A stretch of DNA of 64,000 nucleotides. It comes from Alentia gelatinosa. Taxonomy: Eukaryota; Annelida; Polychaeta; Phyllodocida; Polynoidae. This document shows positions 35,160 through 47,433 of this stretch, piece by piece. Numbering within the stretch: position 1 is the stretch's first letter; every line of letters begins with the position of its first letter. Location of the stretch: positions 39,349,950 through 39,413,949 of the forward strand of contig OX465579.1 in NCBI GenBank assembly GCA_950022655.1, given 5' to 3'. Both the position numbers and the translations under genes were made by a program. The notes under the pieces are model-generated. The model saw nothing but the letters and a program-made list of their open reading frames with translations. It did not search any database and had not been told where the DNA came from.

Positions 35160-36656
35160 ATGGCGGGCAACGGGCTTCGCCAAGCAATACATATCACCCT
35201 TCGTGGCCGTTACAACATCACGTATTCCGGTACGCTTATCCTGCACGGTAACGTCACCTCACGACTCGCCCCTGTGGATGACGCTTCCTACAACAGGACC
35301 CAAGAGGACGATGAAGATTATGACGCCACGGGGGCGAGCTACTTCGTCGTCGCCGTCGTGCTGGTCTATGGAATGAGTATAGTGGCGCTTATAGCGTCAC
35401 ACATCAAGCGTCGGCATGAAAAAATCACCGAGGACAAACAAATTGACAAATATCTCCAAGACTTCCAAATCATCAAGGAAGTCCATGCCAGGGATAATTA
35501 CAAGAATCTCAAGAAGAGTGTTATGAACAAGATAAACTGGGATAGGAAAAAAGGGACTCATCGGACGTTGCAAAAAAGTATACTTCCTTTGCTTGCAATT
35601 GGTATGCAGGTGGGGGCTGGCAAGAATAGTTCCATGGAGTTAATACAACAGGAGGGGCACCATAAGGGGAAGCGGAAAGTGTATCCTATAGGCACGAAGC
35701 GTCACTCTGATCCGGACATCAGTGACAGCACGAAGCTGATCGAGTCCAGTGACCCTCGACCGTTGCGGGTACGGCGGCACTCATGCATGGACCGACCGTA
35801 CGTTTATCACGAGCAGGCCCCGCCTCTCAACCTGCTCACTATTCCCGACACGCAGTTCGCGGCGAGCGCCCAAGACTCGGCGAGCGCGCGCCGGTTGAGG
35901 TTTAGCGCTAGCTCCGTGAGTGTCTCACACCTGGCCCGGAGCCTCAACTCCATCGCCGAGCGCGAAGAGGACGAGGAGAAGGACGCGACCCCGCCGCCCC
36001 CTATCAGGGCGTCGTCAGCCTCCGTTGCCTCAGCCAGCAACAGCCTGGAGCTGCCCGCGACGACCGTCTCCAAGGCCAACAAACTGCGACGCATTGGCGT
36101 GAGCCTGGCGCCGTCGCCGGACGCCTTCCTGGACCCCTGCCCGACGCCCATTCCGACCAACGGACGCGCCAACGAGGACGGCGAGATCAGCGTCATCGTT
36201 GACGACGTCTGGGCGCGCGACGAACCCAGCAGCAGCGCCTCTGAAGGGGAGGACGCGTCGTCGCCCATGACGTCACCGAACAAGTCCGTTCCGGTGAGCA
36301 TCATGGTGGAGGACGAGGAATTCGACGAGCACAACCTGACGTTTGGATCGGTTTCGGAGCCGGAGTTCGAAACGGAAATGGTGAGACCTCCGATGACGCG
36401 TCAGGCCTCGGTAAGGGACGAGGAGGAAGACTTTCGGTTAACGCCTCAGACGCTGCTGGCCAGCATTAAGTTCACAGGTGGGACGCTGACCCCAAACGGG
36501 AGCCCACGCCGCAGCCGGAGTTCCTCCATCACCTCACTCATGCCCCGCCGGGGATCGAAGGACCGACGGCGCTCGGTCGGGTCCGGTGGGCGGGACTTCG
36601 ACGGTCTGGTTGAGGTGATCGACGATAATAACCCATTCCAAATTACATGCTTATAG
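35160..36656 (+). CDS. KCNE-like single-pass membrane protein, 498 aa
   Basis: Predicted type I membrane protein. The short outer N-terminus has three N-glycosylation sequons (NIT at 19, NVT at 31, NRT at 45) and an acidic stretch (48-54). One hydrophobic segment at about 61-82, YFVVAVVLVYGMSIVALIAS, is followed by HIKRRHEK, then a charged segment (IDKYLQDFQIIKEV, 95-108) and a long cytoplasmic tail. The arrangement and the GMSIVALIASHIKRR part resemble KCNE (MinK) potassium-channel beta subunits, which are usually only 100-180 aa; relationship is inference. The tail is Ser-rich and acidic with basic kinase-type sites (RRHS 205-208, RQAS 414-417, RRGS 463-466, RRRS 469-472) and ends TCL, a class I PDZ ligand. 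The coding sequence is one exon. The start follows an in-frame stop at 35112 and has a purine at -3 and G at +4. The 3' half is markedly GC-rich. Confidence 0.85.
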   Translation: MAGNGLRQAIHITLRGRYNITYSGTLILHGNVTSRLAPVDDASYNRTQEDDEDYDATGASYFVVAVVLVYGMSIVALIASHIKRRHEKITEDKQIDKYLQDFQIIKEVHARDNYKNLKKSVMNKINWDRKKGTHRTLQKSILPLLAIGMQVGAGKNSSMELIQQEGHHKGKRKVYPIGTKRHSDPDISDSTKLIESSDPRPLRVRRHSCMDRPYVYHEQAPPLNLLTIPDTQFAASAQDSASARRLRFSASSVSVSHLARSLNSIAEREEDEEKDATPPPPIRASSASVASASNSLELPATTVSKANKLRRIGVSLAPSPDAFLDPCPTPIPTNGRANEDGEISVIVDDVWARDEPSSSASEGEDASSPMTSPNKSVPVSIMVEDEEFDEHNLTFGSVSEPEFETEMVRPPMTRQASVRDEEEDFRLTPQTLLASIKFTGGTLTPNGSPRRSRSSSITSLMPRRGSKDRRRSVGSGGRDFDGLVEVIDDNNPFQITCL

Positions 36657-36721
36657 TTGTTGCTTTATCTCGCTTAAGTTTATTGACGACTGAAATGGAG
36701 TAAATTGAAACAGGTCGACAC

Positions 36722-36727
36722 AATAAA
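36722..36727 (+). promoter_or_regulatory. Polyadenylation signal of the KCNE-like gene
   Basis: Canonical aataaa 66 bp after the stop codon, followed by an A- and C-rich stretch. It implies a very short 3' UTR if used. Confidence 0.5.
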
Positions 36728-39700
36728 ACACAACAAGGACACGGCAGGTACCAGTGACCAGCTTTGATTGTTGTGATTCATAGTGAGCACAACAAGAGAC
36801 TTATTCGATAGTATGCGGCTGAGTAAAAAGACACTGGTGTAAACGCACCACTTCAGATGGTGGAGATTACTAATTAAACAATGGATTAAGTTGTTATGGA
36901 ATGTTCCTGGTGAAACATATAGGAGTGTGAGACGAGACGGATGAGATGAGAAAGCCATGTCAAAGCGAACGGATTACCTCGTTAGCTTGCAAGACTGCAA
37001 GCTGATATTGCTACTACAGGGCCTTTCTTAACGCAACAGCCGTGTCCCCGGAACCCCTCAGACTCCTTCTTTCTCGCCGCCCTGTCCGCTGGTGGCACAC
37101 CTCCGTCCCACCTGGTATCGAGTTCAGGTGATGGCGTGGCCGTGACCGCTACTTTCTACCTGCAGTTCGCCACCAAGGTTAACTTTGACGTGCAACTTAT
37201 CTGCTGTATCATCAATTTCTATACGCTGCCGCCAACACCACTAGTTATCCCCGAGTCATACGCGTCTATATACTGCATCTATAGTCCTACCCGGATCGAC
37301 TTAACTGCTCAAAGACCCACTCACATAATCTAAACACTGCTGCCTCATCCAAACCGCTTCTATAGTGCCAGCCTTCAGGTATGACTAGAAGCAAAGGGAA
37401 CTGCTACTCAGAAAATATATGACGTGAACACGTTGTAATAGCGTTACATTATAAGGCTGTATCAAGGTATCATTCTAGCCTTGCGTGCTCGCAGAATAAG
37501 TCTGCAATATTGGTATATCATTTGGGCAATATTATCCGGTGGTTGTCCTAAAGATAAGTCCAAACTTCTTCGTTTTGGATCTATCTACTACATGTACATC
37601 ACATCATTGGCCCGGTGTTTGAACGTTAGCAGGGTATAAAACGTGTATTCATTAATCAACAGGTCAATACTCAGTTACCTCCTCTAATGCCTTTCGCCTG
37701 CAGTGTTTTTGATATGTAGGACTTCAATAGGTTTACTGTGCTAGGGGTACAGAATATAGTCGACATACATTGGAGGTACCCATGCGCTTACTGTTGAATG
37801 GGACTGGTGCGTGTATTTGTAGCCGCCTGTCTGTATTTGTACTGCATCTGATATATTATACGTCACTGTATCCCCCCCGTTCTGGATCTGTTTTGTCTAC
37901 ATCGTTTAAACTCATTCACAAAGGACTGCCGCAGCATATTCGTTTTCATATATTTTGCTGTTTATTTTGACGCACGGATCGATACTTATAGGTAATCATA
38001 TACGTTATCATTTTATACAAAATTGCATACTCTGTATATATAAACATAGCAAATTAGCAATTATAAAGATAATATAGACAAGAACTCATTATGATGATTG
38101 TTTAGTTGTTTTGTTATTCATATATGGCATTATATCGCACCGAAAATCACAAATGTTGTAGACATCCCCATCCATCATCAGGTTTTTGTTTACATTTTGA
38201 TGTACATATACTCATCGACCGTGTATGACGCACATATCGACGTCATAAGAAAGATATATAACATATCTGTTCAGAAAATAGGAGAGGAATGCCCTTGTAT
38301 AGACTTGCACGATCCAGGGGTGAAGTAGACAGCGCCGATGTGAGTTTGTTCCCCTCCCGTCCGCCCTTCCCTATAACTAAATTTGTCAGTGTGTGTGATG
38401 AGACTAATGATGAGCTATGGAGTCTGCCGGGTCCCCTCGGTCTACATATATAGTGTCTGTTAAAGTCGATTATCACTTGTTGACAAATTTGTCGCAACCT
38501 GGCTGCAAGCTTCGTCATAAGCTACTGATAGATTCACAACGTATTCAATGCATTGTTGAAACAAGGGGATATGATGACCATGCAGTTCTAAGCAAGCTTT
38601 AGTCTTTCACGAAAATTGACCACTTACTGATAGTTTCTATGTCGTGTCGCATCAGATCTGTCTTAACAGTACGGGGAGCTAAACGGTTGTTTTAGTTAAC
38701 ACAACAAATCATTGTCAGAGTGTTGCAAGAAATTTGTCACTTGTTGGAAACTGGCCTTTTGAAGGTTACTCCCATCTGCATCCTTCCACCCGCTAATGAC
38801 CTAATTGTGTACACACAACAAACATCAAAAATAAAAACCCTATTCCATAATAGACATAGTGGACATTGGGCTTCTGGCAGGGATGTCCATGGACTATAAA
38901 TTGACCAAGGCAACGCCTTGCGTGTGATAAATTGCAAAGGTCCCCTTTCGCTCTTCCCTACACTGACCAGCCTCCTCATGGGTCTCATTAGTTCTGCCGT
39001 AATAATCGTCAGCCCGTTAAGGGCGCCCCATCAAAGAATACTTCCAGCGCATGCAGCGAGGGTGGTCACCGCAAGCGGCCAGTATCTTGATTCTCATTGG
39101 TTCCCCTCCACACTAGGCACCACGCATCACTGTCACCATATTTATTGATCACTAGAATCGAACAGTACGCCAACATCAACCCTTCTATCCCCCGACTCCC
39201 CCACCAGCGTAGCGCGCGCCACCGACGGTGGCCGGCCCAGCCCACAATCAATACACACTGCACTCTGCGTCGTCTATCATTAAATCCAAAATTACACTTC
39301 CCCTTCCTTGTTTGCTATTAAATCCCCACCCAGTCCCCAATCTGAATGGCCCTCCAAAAGCATCAGGGGCCGTCGCCAGCTAATTCATCAAGCGAAGCTG
39401 CTTTTTACCTATGAAACCGAATGAAAGGGACCAAGGCCGCGGGATCACAAAGCTCAGGCATTAGTAATGGAAAAAAAACAGATTGAAAACTGAATCGGGA
39501 CTAAACGGAGGTGGTTGGGAGGAGTCGCTGGGGGTGTTATGTGGCGGGTCCCATGGTAAGGATAGGGGTAAATTTGTGAGGTATTGTGGTGGCACGGAAA
39601 GGGTGGCGGCCTTGTGGTGGAACTCGTGGTGGCGCCTAGTGGGAGGGGCTAGTACTGCATGCCAATGCCACTGTCTAGATCTAGTTGCTATAGAGTGATC

Positions 39701-40455
39701 AATAGAAGCAGACACCCTTCCCTCTGTGTCCCTGCCTATGTTTGGCTACCTCCACAAGCACCACCACAAGCATCACCGGCCCTACCCCTACTACTACTAC
39801 TACTGCTACTGCTACAACTACTACTACTACTACAATCACTATTGCCACTATTACAATCACTACCACTTGTAACCTACCCCTCCTCCCCGACACAGGCATA
39901 CGGCTATCTCAGTCTCAGCTGCATCACCAAACATAAACCAAACAGGTACTATAGGGAACCGTGGCACCCAATGATGGATGAAGGATGGTGGGGGTTGAAT
40001 CTTATTCGCGATGACAATGGGATGTGCGGCGCAGGCAGGTGTTCACACACGAGGTTGTGTCAGTGGTGCCTTTGCACTGGGGGGAAAGGTTGCGGAGGTT
40101 GTCCTGTGAGAAGTGCAATGAGAGCGGTAAATGAAATAACCTGCCCAGTTCTTACACACCCAAGCATAACCTTTACCTACATCCTCCCCAACACACTTAT
40201 ACACTACACACAAGCGTAGCTCATTAGATCACTGTGGCTGGGTTACTAGTGTCCGCTGATAAATCTCTTCGTGGTATGCCGCGTTTGTCATTAATTCCGA
40301 GACTTGGGTGACGGGCTGTGGCGGTGGCTGTCAGCAGACTCCACAATGCAAATGTTTCCGCAGCTTAGTGGTCTTCTGGTTGCCCCCTGACGCATAAATA
40401 AGGGGCGGGGATCTTGTCACCACCACTCTTCCTCGCAGTCATATTCACCACCCCT

Positions 40456-40456
<1 letters not shown>
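36728..40456. other. Gene-free stretch
   Basis: No host gene recognised. It contains a CTA/CTG triplet array (39787-39834) and a short CpG-rich patch at 39180-39245. Confidence 0.45.
39787..39834 (+). repeat. (CTA)n triplet microsatellite
   Basis: Interrupted array of cta with a few ctg and caa units. Frames across it give Thr, Leu or Val/Ile runs that are not evidence of coding. Confidence 0.9.
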
Positions 40457-40552
<96 letters not shown>

Positions 40553-40553
40553 C

Positions 40554-40623
<70 letters not shown>
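40457..40623. repeat. (TA)n microsatellite, about 165 bp
   Basis: Long TA repeat with tacata interruptions in its right third. It is the longest simple repeat in the window. Confidence 0.95.
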
Positions 40624-43600
40624 GTTAAACTGGATATTTAAGCAAATTGTATAATATGTTGTTACTAGATGACACTTTTGCGAAGTCTGATAAAGGTAAC
40701 TGAAAACTAATATCAAAGTATTGGCACTATCAGTTCTATTTTCTTAATGACGAGTACGACAAATTTTGCATAGTTGGTGTCGTTTTGTGAACTTGTTGCC
40801 AAAATAAAGATTTTGACTAAGCTGTCTCTATACTGGAATAATCGTTAGGATATTGGTTATAGAAAACATCAATTAACCTGGCTAGGATGGAATTGTCCGT
40901 TGTTACTGTTGAGACAATCCAGCACCATATTTATGCGACTCCATTAATGCTTTGATGGGATGATGCCACTGTATTTTTTTCTCAAAACTGCCATCAGCAT
41001 AAACAATTTACCACATGATTTTTAATTTTTGGCCATGCCTGTGCTGATTTACTTGAAATCTGAGAGTACAGTTGTGATAGTAAGCATTATGCAGTTTACC
41101 TTGGGGAGAACCCAGATGTATGTACACAAATATCACTTATCATCGCTCTGCTGTTCACTTATGATATCGGGGGGAGGGGGACTAAGATGTTCATGTATTA
41201 TGTTTCCACGACCTAGTCGTTGATTTGAATATAGTTGTTGAATGTACATACAATGGAATGTAACCAGACGTATGTTTTCCATGTTTCTCCAGAAAATCTT
41301 GAGCCTATAAGTATTTAAACTTTAAAGATTGTGCTAGCACATGTTGGTGAATGTTCGTATCAGTCATTGTGGTATAATGGTGTATTTTCCCAGTGTTTTC
41401 TTCCGTTTTCAGACACGATCTTATATATATGATCCAAGTGTTTATATTGATTTTCAAAGAACTGTTTAATGTGATGAATTGATAGACATAGCACCAAGGA
41501 ATCTAATTGCAATTAAGAAATTTACGTAGTCCTATGTTGCTCCTAGCAAAGGGGATACATCCTTCAATGTAATATATCCCTGAGGCGATGACATAAAACT
41601 CTGCTATATCAGTTACAATAACTCCACTGTCAAAAACATAAAGGTACAAATGTATTACGCTGAAGTATGTCAGAACGTACAAGAATGTAACGGAAATTGC
41701 AGTTTGGGATCTCAACAGTAAAGGTATGCATGTTAAAACAGAAAACCATGTCTAGATATTCTTTTTCGATTTGATATTTCAGGCTTCTGTAACAATATAC
41801 TAAATGTATTCCATCAGAAGAAAAGAAATTTAGGTTTTCCAGAAATGACATTTACACATAGTACAACGGAGCTACATATATATACCATCTCAGGGTAATA
41901 CATATGCCTAACCTTCAAAGATTTACCTTGAGGACATATCTGACAATTATGGAAAACCCCTTGTGAGGTTTACTCAATAATTGCCGACTGGTGATATAGC
42001 AAGAAGAAAATGGATTACATGTGAGCCTAGATGAGTTCCTAGATGTTGAATTATATCTGACATTGTAGACCATAGCAGACCATCCTGTCGATCAGGAAAG
42101 TCTACTAGAGCTATTAGCGAATATGTGTAATCTCTTTGATCCTAGGAACTGTACGCCTAATTCACGGTCAAGGCAAAAAATGGTCCCTTTTAGAAAGGGA
42201 AATCATGATAATACGATACCACATTGCATCTATACTTTAATCAAGGCAAAGAACTTGAAAGGGACTGGAAAATGTAGTAGCTTCGTTATATGAACTATGG
42301 GAAATCTGTTTGTTCAGGTCAGCCTTTTTCACCACCATACGTACGTACTCCCGGATAGATAACGCGACATAGACTACCACAGTCGTATTATAAATGCCCC
42401 AATTCATAGCAGTTTTTAAAACCCCAGAGTGCATAATCGTTACTAAAACCCAATCATTGTCCTCGGCACACTGGGAGCAATTAAAGATTCATTTATTTAT
42501 CCCAAGTTGCTGATCTTGATAGGAATAACGATTCAGTGTCTGTTGCGCATATATGCTGTACAAACAAAGTACACTGCAATGTAGAAGAATTATTCTATTC
42601 TAGAGCCATGTTGTCACATACCAGTGGTGATGTATTTAGGCTCCACCATATAGGTTAAGGCAGAGGGGGTTGCACTCTGAAAGTGCAGGTTAAAGATCTG
42701 CCTTAAATTTATAACTAGAGATCAAATTAGAAAATAAGGGGTTATTAGTGTTATCGGCATAACTGCATTTTAGATATGTAGGCCTGATTCAGTAATGCAA
42801 GTAACTCGAATAAATAAACATATCATCAAATATGTTATGTATGTGTTTCCTTATGTCATCACTGAACACCTGTTAAACCTTGTTTAAATCATGTATCTGA
42901 TGCTGAGATGTATTCTTTTTTTCCTATAGACATTATATCAGCATAATTCTTTTGTAAACCTAGACAGAGCTGTTACAATGTGAATTTATTCATAAGATTT
43001 AGTCATCATTGGCTTAATTTAGTATTTCCAAATCGAGAGGGACAACCACATTCCACATCCCTAGTTACAAACAGACCTCTATAAAATTATGTGTAAACAA
43101 TCAATATTTCGGACGTCAAGCGATTGCATCGGCACTGATTCAAGTTCCCTATAATATTCATAATTGATACTTATAGAGCAACATAATATCTAGATATACT
43201 TATCATCTTATGGTGATTATTTAGCTCTCAGGGGTAAAATAGATCCAGTTCTAACCTAAGAAACAGTCAGTTCTCACCCTTGAATGTATTTGGAAAGATA
43301 TCTCCCTCTCATAGACTCACTGACTGTCAACCGGCAGGATCTAGGTCTATGTTGGGATAGATGTATATTGTCAGCCGAAGGCCAATGGCTGACAGACATT
43401 AAGCCTTTTAACGTGACCAACTAATGTTCATACACAGTATATTGATATTTTCAGTTACCCGTGTTCATAATACAGAATGAGTAAAGAACAGATTGCGAAG
43501 TGGACTATTCCAATCACCGATCAGAGGCATGAATAATGAGAATATATACATTCACGTAGCCTAGACAGCTTTGTCTAAGTGGCCAATATGAATTATTGGT

Positions 43601-44059
43601 AGAAGTTACTCGTTGACTATAGGTTATCGTAGGTATTCGCTCGGGAGCAAGACTGAACGTAAATATAACAGTCATTAACCGACTCGTGCAAACAATACCA
43701 AAGTCCAAAGCCAACTGGCCTCTCACAACAGCGACAAATGAATGCTCCACCAAATGAATGCTTTAGCGAGGAAGCGAAGGCCCTCTGGTCGGGTACCAGG
43801 GAGTCAGGGAGCTGCGAAAGCTCACTAGTTGGGTACCAGTTGCGCTTGGATTCCCAGCGAGACGAAAGGACACAAATGGAAGAGCGATGTGAAAACCAGT
43901 GAATATATCTGTCTTTGAATTAAATTAAAAACGTTAAGAAACTGATTTTGTAGTATAGCAAATATACTCACGATGTAACAATATTTATTATAATATGTTC
44001 TGCCTTTTATGTGCATTACGGATAATAGCAATCACCTCAAGCCAACAAAATGTAATATT
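40624..44059. other. Gene-free stretch
   Basis: AT-rich spacer with no recognised gene or repeat family. Only short chance frames were seen. Confidence 0.5.
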
Positions 44060-44391
44060 AGAGGGAAACTATGTTCCGGTGAAAGGAAGTCAAAGTTACG
44101 AGGTAAGGCTTGGAAAAATTACTGCCCAAGGCCCTGGCCGCGGGCAGTAATTTTTCCAAGCCTTACCGAGTAATTTTGACTTCCTTTCACTGGTACTTGG
44201 TTTCCCTATTCCTATATACCTTCAAATGTGGTTTAATAAGAGACAATCTGATTGGTCTAAATGTCAACCTTGGGTAGTATACGGCAACCTTGGGTAGTAT
44301 ACCAACCTTGGGTAGTATCAGATAGTTACTCCACCCCCAAGAGCGTGGTGTAAGCATAGAGTGTACAGCCATAGGTATATAGGAATAAGGG
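44060..44391 (-). mobile_element. Foldback element with tandem repeats, copy 2 (inverted)
   Basis: Mirror order of 17528-17844: agagggaaactatgttccgg, a hairpin with arms gaagtcaaagttacga and taattttgacttcc around ccctggccgcggg, ccctattcctatatacc, three caaccttgggtagtat units, acccccaagagcgtgg and cataggtatataggaat. The hairpin arms are better preserved here. Confidence 0.7.
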
Positions 44392-45363
44392 TTAGGCAGT
44401 GGCGGTATTTCAGGCTGAACGTCCGAGCCTAATTTCTCTGTTGGATAGTTGATTAACACAACATCTACCCCTTCTCCTACTGATAAAACAGAAGTTTTAC
44501 AGTTCAGAAAATACGCTTTATTTCATGCTAGTTACGGCTTCCGGTGTAATTCCTTGAAAGTTTATGTGATTGTGCTTTGCCTGGTCCAGTTCGCCTAGAG
44601 CATTAGTACAATCCGCAATCCAAGACGAACCAGCATGACATTTAAATGCGAGGCAGCAATTTCAGCTGGCCTCAGTCTCGGCGACGAAGGTGGGGTAGAG
44701 ATAATCGTATTACTTAAGATCTGAGGCCAGTCTTTGTACCTTCTACTGGAATATAGTGCAATGGACAAACATACCAGCTAAAATATGGAGGTCGTCAACC
44801 TCTGATGATAAGGTCACCTAGCTTTGACAGGATGGACCAAGCCTGGTCAAATAAAGATTCTCACCAACAACAGAATGCGCCAAGGACCCTCAGGTGGTAC
44901 TATGAATTTGGTTTTCTTTCGGAGCGTGTTGTCATGGTTACTGATGGATCGGGGTCTGGATTGGCAAGGCATACATAGCATCTAGACGTTAGTGTATCAC
45001 TCTTCATACCAATCCTTCCATTGGCAGAGATATCCTTCTGCCATACTGTCAGTACGATGTAGCAACCTTCTCATCGGGAACGTTTAGTCAAGACCAAGCT
45101 TTTTAATCATAATAAAATCCAAGAAGCCTTGCATGTATTTTGTTCTGTGTCATCAGTTGTGTTGTACTCCATCTCACCTGTTATGTAGGCACACTGTGGT
45201 CCCTGGATCACCCCTAGGTATTGCTGCTACGTGTGCACGGTCTGTTGGTAATTAGGTAAGCAAGGTGATTCATCACCTGTCAGAACAGAAGAATTGCAAT
45301 ATTCTACACCATCATCATCATCTTCCCAATCGCTCGATGCCTAGATGCCTCACCCTAGCTTCG
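44392..45363. other. Gene-free stretch
   Basis: No gene recognised. The sequence becomes GC-richer towards 45340. Confidence 0.5.
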
Positions 45364-45428
45364 CGCCCGCCGCCCGCCGCCCGCCGCCCGCCGCCCGCCG
45401 CCCGCCGCCCGCCGCCCGCCGCCCGCCA
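45364..45428. repeat. GC heptamer minisatellite
   Basis: About nine copies of the 7-mer gcccgcc. The minus strand is a regular series of GGG tracts (ggcgggc), a sequence able to form G-quadruplexes. Pro-Ala-Ala-Arg runs in translation come from the repeat. Confidence 0.95.
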
Positions 45429-46823
45429 CCCCCGCACATCGCCCTCTACCCCTGCCCCGTACCCGCCAACCGCCCCGCCGTCCTGACGCCCGTCAATGGC
45501 CGCCAGTCTCAATATTATATTAGTCCCGCGGCTCGCTCCCATCGCCGACCGAGTACCGCCCACCTGATGAAGGCACCTGCGTCATGTATTCCTGCTCATA
45601 ATCACAGTGGAGCAGCTCAAGATAAACACTGGGGCGCGTGGGAGATGCCGCTCAGCACGCATCTGTCAAAATGCAGCGTTTGGTGGCTGTAAGGGGTCTC
45701 CAGGGTCGAGGCGTATACGGAGGGTCTATAGACAGAGGGAACTGGCTGAGGACATTTTGGACGAGCGAGCTTGATAGGGGCTATAGGTGGAGCTGGGTGG
45801 GGCTGTGGACGGTCGGCGGATGCTAGAGCACGGACGTAGTCTGCGCACGCCGTTGACTGGAGGAGCACATGAATAAGTCATCATCCAGCAAGCAGGCAGC
45901 GGCCAATTGCATGGGGATAGAAACGGGAGGGGGGCACGGGCGAGAGGTGCGCGGAATAAACACCCCGACTGAGAATAACGCATGGAATCAAGATCAGCTT
46001 ACACGGCTAGGAGTGCATGTAATACAATAAAGCTCAGTGAAATCAAAGTTTAATGTTAACATTGTATGGCAGTTTGGAGATGAAGACCATGGCAAGCTAC
46101 AACTTTCCAATGTTTGATGTACTTTTGTCTGTCAGGCCTTATGTCGGTTCAATATCCCTCTTCCCCACCTCATGGCTCCAGGGACCTGTTTTTAAAACTA
46201 AGAACGACAAAATAATTGATCCTATTGTGGTCCTTGATGCATTCTCATTACCTAAAGTGGTCCGTATTTATGGAGGACATTCCTACACAACGATCAGGAA
46301 AATATCTTTATATTGAGTGTTTTAAAAAATCTTAATCGTGATCCACATCGTCCATAGGCCTGTCCTACCTCCATTATCGGTCTTATTGGAAGACAACCCC
46401 AGGGGGTGTCGTACCAGCACTTGGATTACCAGAATTAAGCAACTTAGCTATTCTCAGCTCAAAATGGCAGCTTAAAGTGTGATTTGATTACATAATTATA
46501 TTTACCTATGCATAAATCTATTGTACAGGTACAAAGAATGCTTATTTGGTAAGTGGTATTTCATTGTCCTCCACCAAGACCTTTCCTCAATGAGGATTAT
46601 CTTTGATCATTGACTAAAGACAATCCTAGTGGAGAACAAGCCTATGTCATGTAACTTTAAAACTCAATCTGATTGGTTGTCCACTAGGACTAGGATTTGA
46701 TCATTTCTGTAGGACCATGTTTAGAATACGGACTGACACGGATATCCTAGTCAGTATCGCTTTAGTGAGTCCTAATCATAGTCGTTCAGTTAATATCGTT
46801 CTTAGTTTAAAAAACACCTCCCA
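45429..46823. other. Gene-free stretch
   Basis: CpG-rich to about 45990, then AT-rich. An 87-codon frame at 46053-46316 has ordinary composition but no recognised domain or start context. Confidence 0.4.
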
Positions 46824-47433
46824 GGGCCCTGCTTTATTTTTCGCCCGAGGAGGCTTGAAATGCCCGGGGAGAGGTCCTAGGAGAGTTTGGGTTCGATGTT
46901 TCAATTTATCGTGGGGAAGGAGAGTTATGGGCGACGATCTAGGAGATCTCCTCAAATTTCGTTTTATTTTCAATCCTCGGGCCGGGAGAGCTCCTGAAAA
47001 TTGTCCTGCAGCTCTTCTGGCGGGCGACACATCTAGGGGTATAGCGGGTGATTCAAAATAACAAATAAAAGCTATTTAATTCATTTGAAAACTATCGGAA
47101 ATATATTTATTATGATTTTAATAAAAACTGGAGGTCTCAGATGGAGAATTACTGTGCTATTTACTTAGATTTACATATATTCATAAATGATAAAATGAGT
47201 ACCCAAAAATACCACTATGTGCCACCACCTGCAGTATACACAGCCTCTCTTTCAAGTCTCCTCAAAAGTGTCCTACAGGTTTATTTTGTCCTGGGGCTCT
47301 CTCAAAGGAGACTACGGCCGAGGATTTCTCTCCCTCCCGAGGACAGGGTAAATCGAACGAGATTGAGGAGATCTCCTCAAAAATATCCTCAGTGGAGCTA
47401 TCCCCCAGAAGAGTTGAATATAAAACAGGGCCC
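46824..47433. mobile_element. Element bounded by GGGCCCTG inverted ends, 610 bp
   Basis: Left end gggccctgctttattttt and right end aatataaaacagggccc form inverted termini. The interior is rich in ggagatctcc palindromes (about 46943 and 47364) and has no transposase. Ends of this sort occur in PIF/Harbinger-type MITEs; no target duplication was seen. It may be related to 63132-63686. Confidence 0.5.

Noticed and set aside
39659..40219. 186-codon frame with Leu-rich run
   Set aside because: The Leu run is the CTA triplet array, and the rest has no recognisable domain.
40365..40716. Frames reading Tyr-Ile repeats
   Set aside because: They are translations of the TA microsatellite.
45265..45692. 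Pro-Ala-Ala-Arg repeat proteins
   Set aside because: They come from the GC heptamer repeat and its CpG-rich flank, on both strands alike.
46053..46316. 87-codon plus-strand frame
   Set aside because: Composition is ordinary, but no domain, splice context or conservation could be shown.
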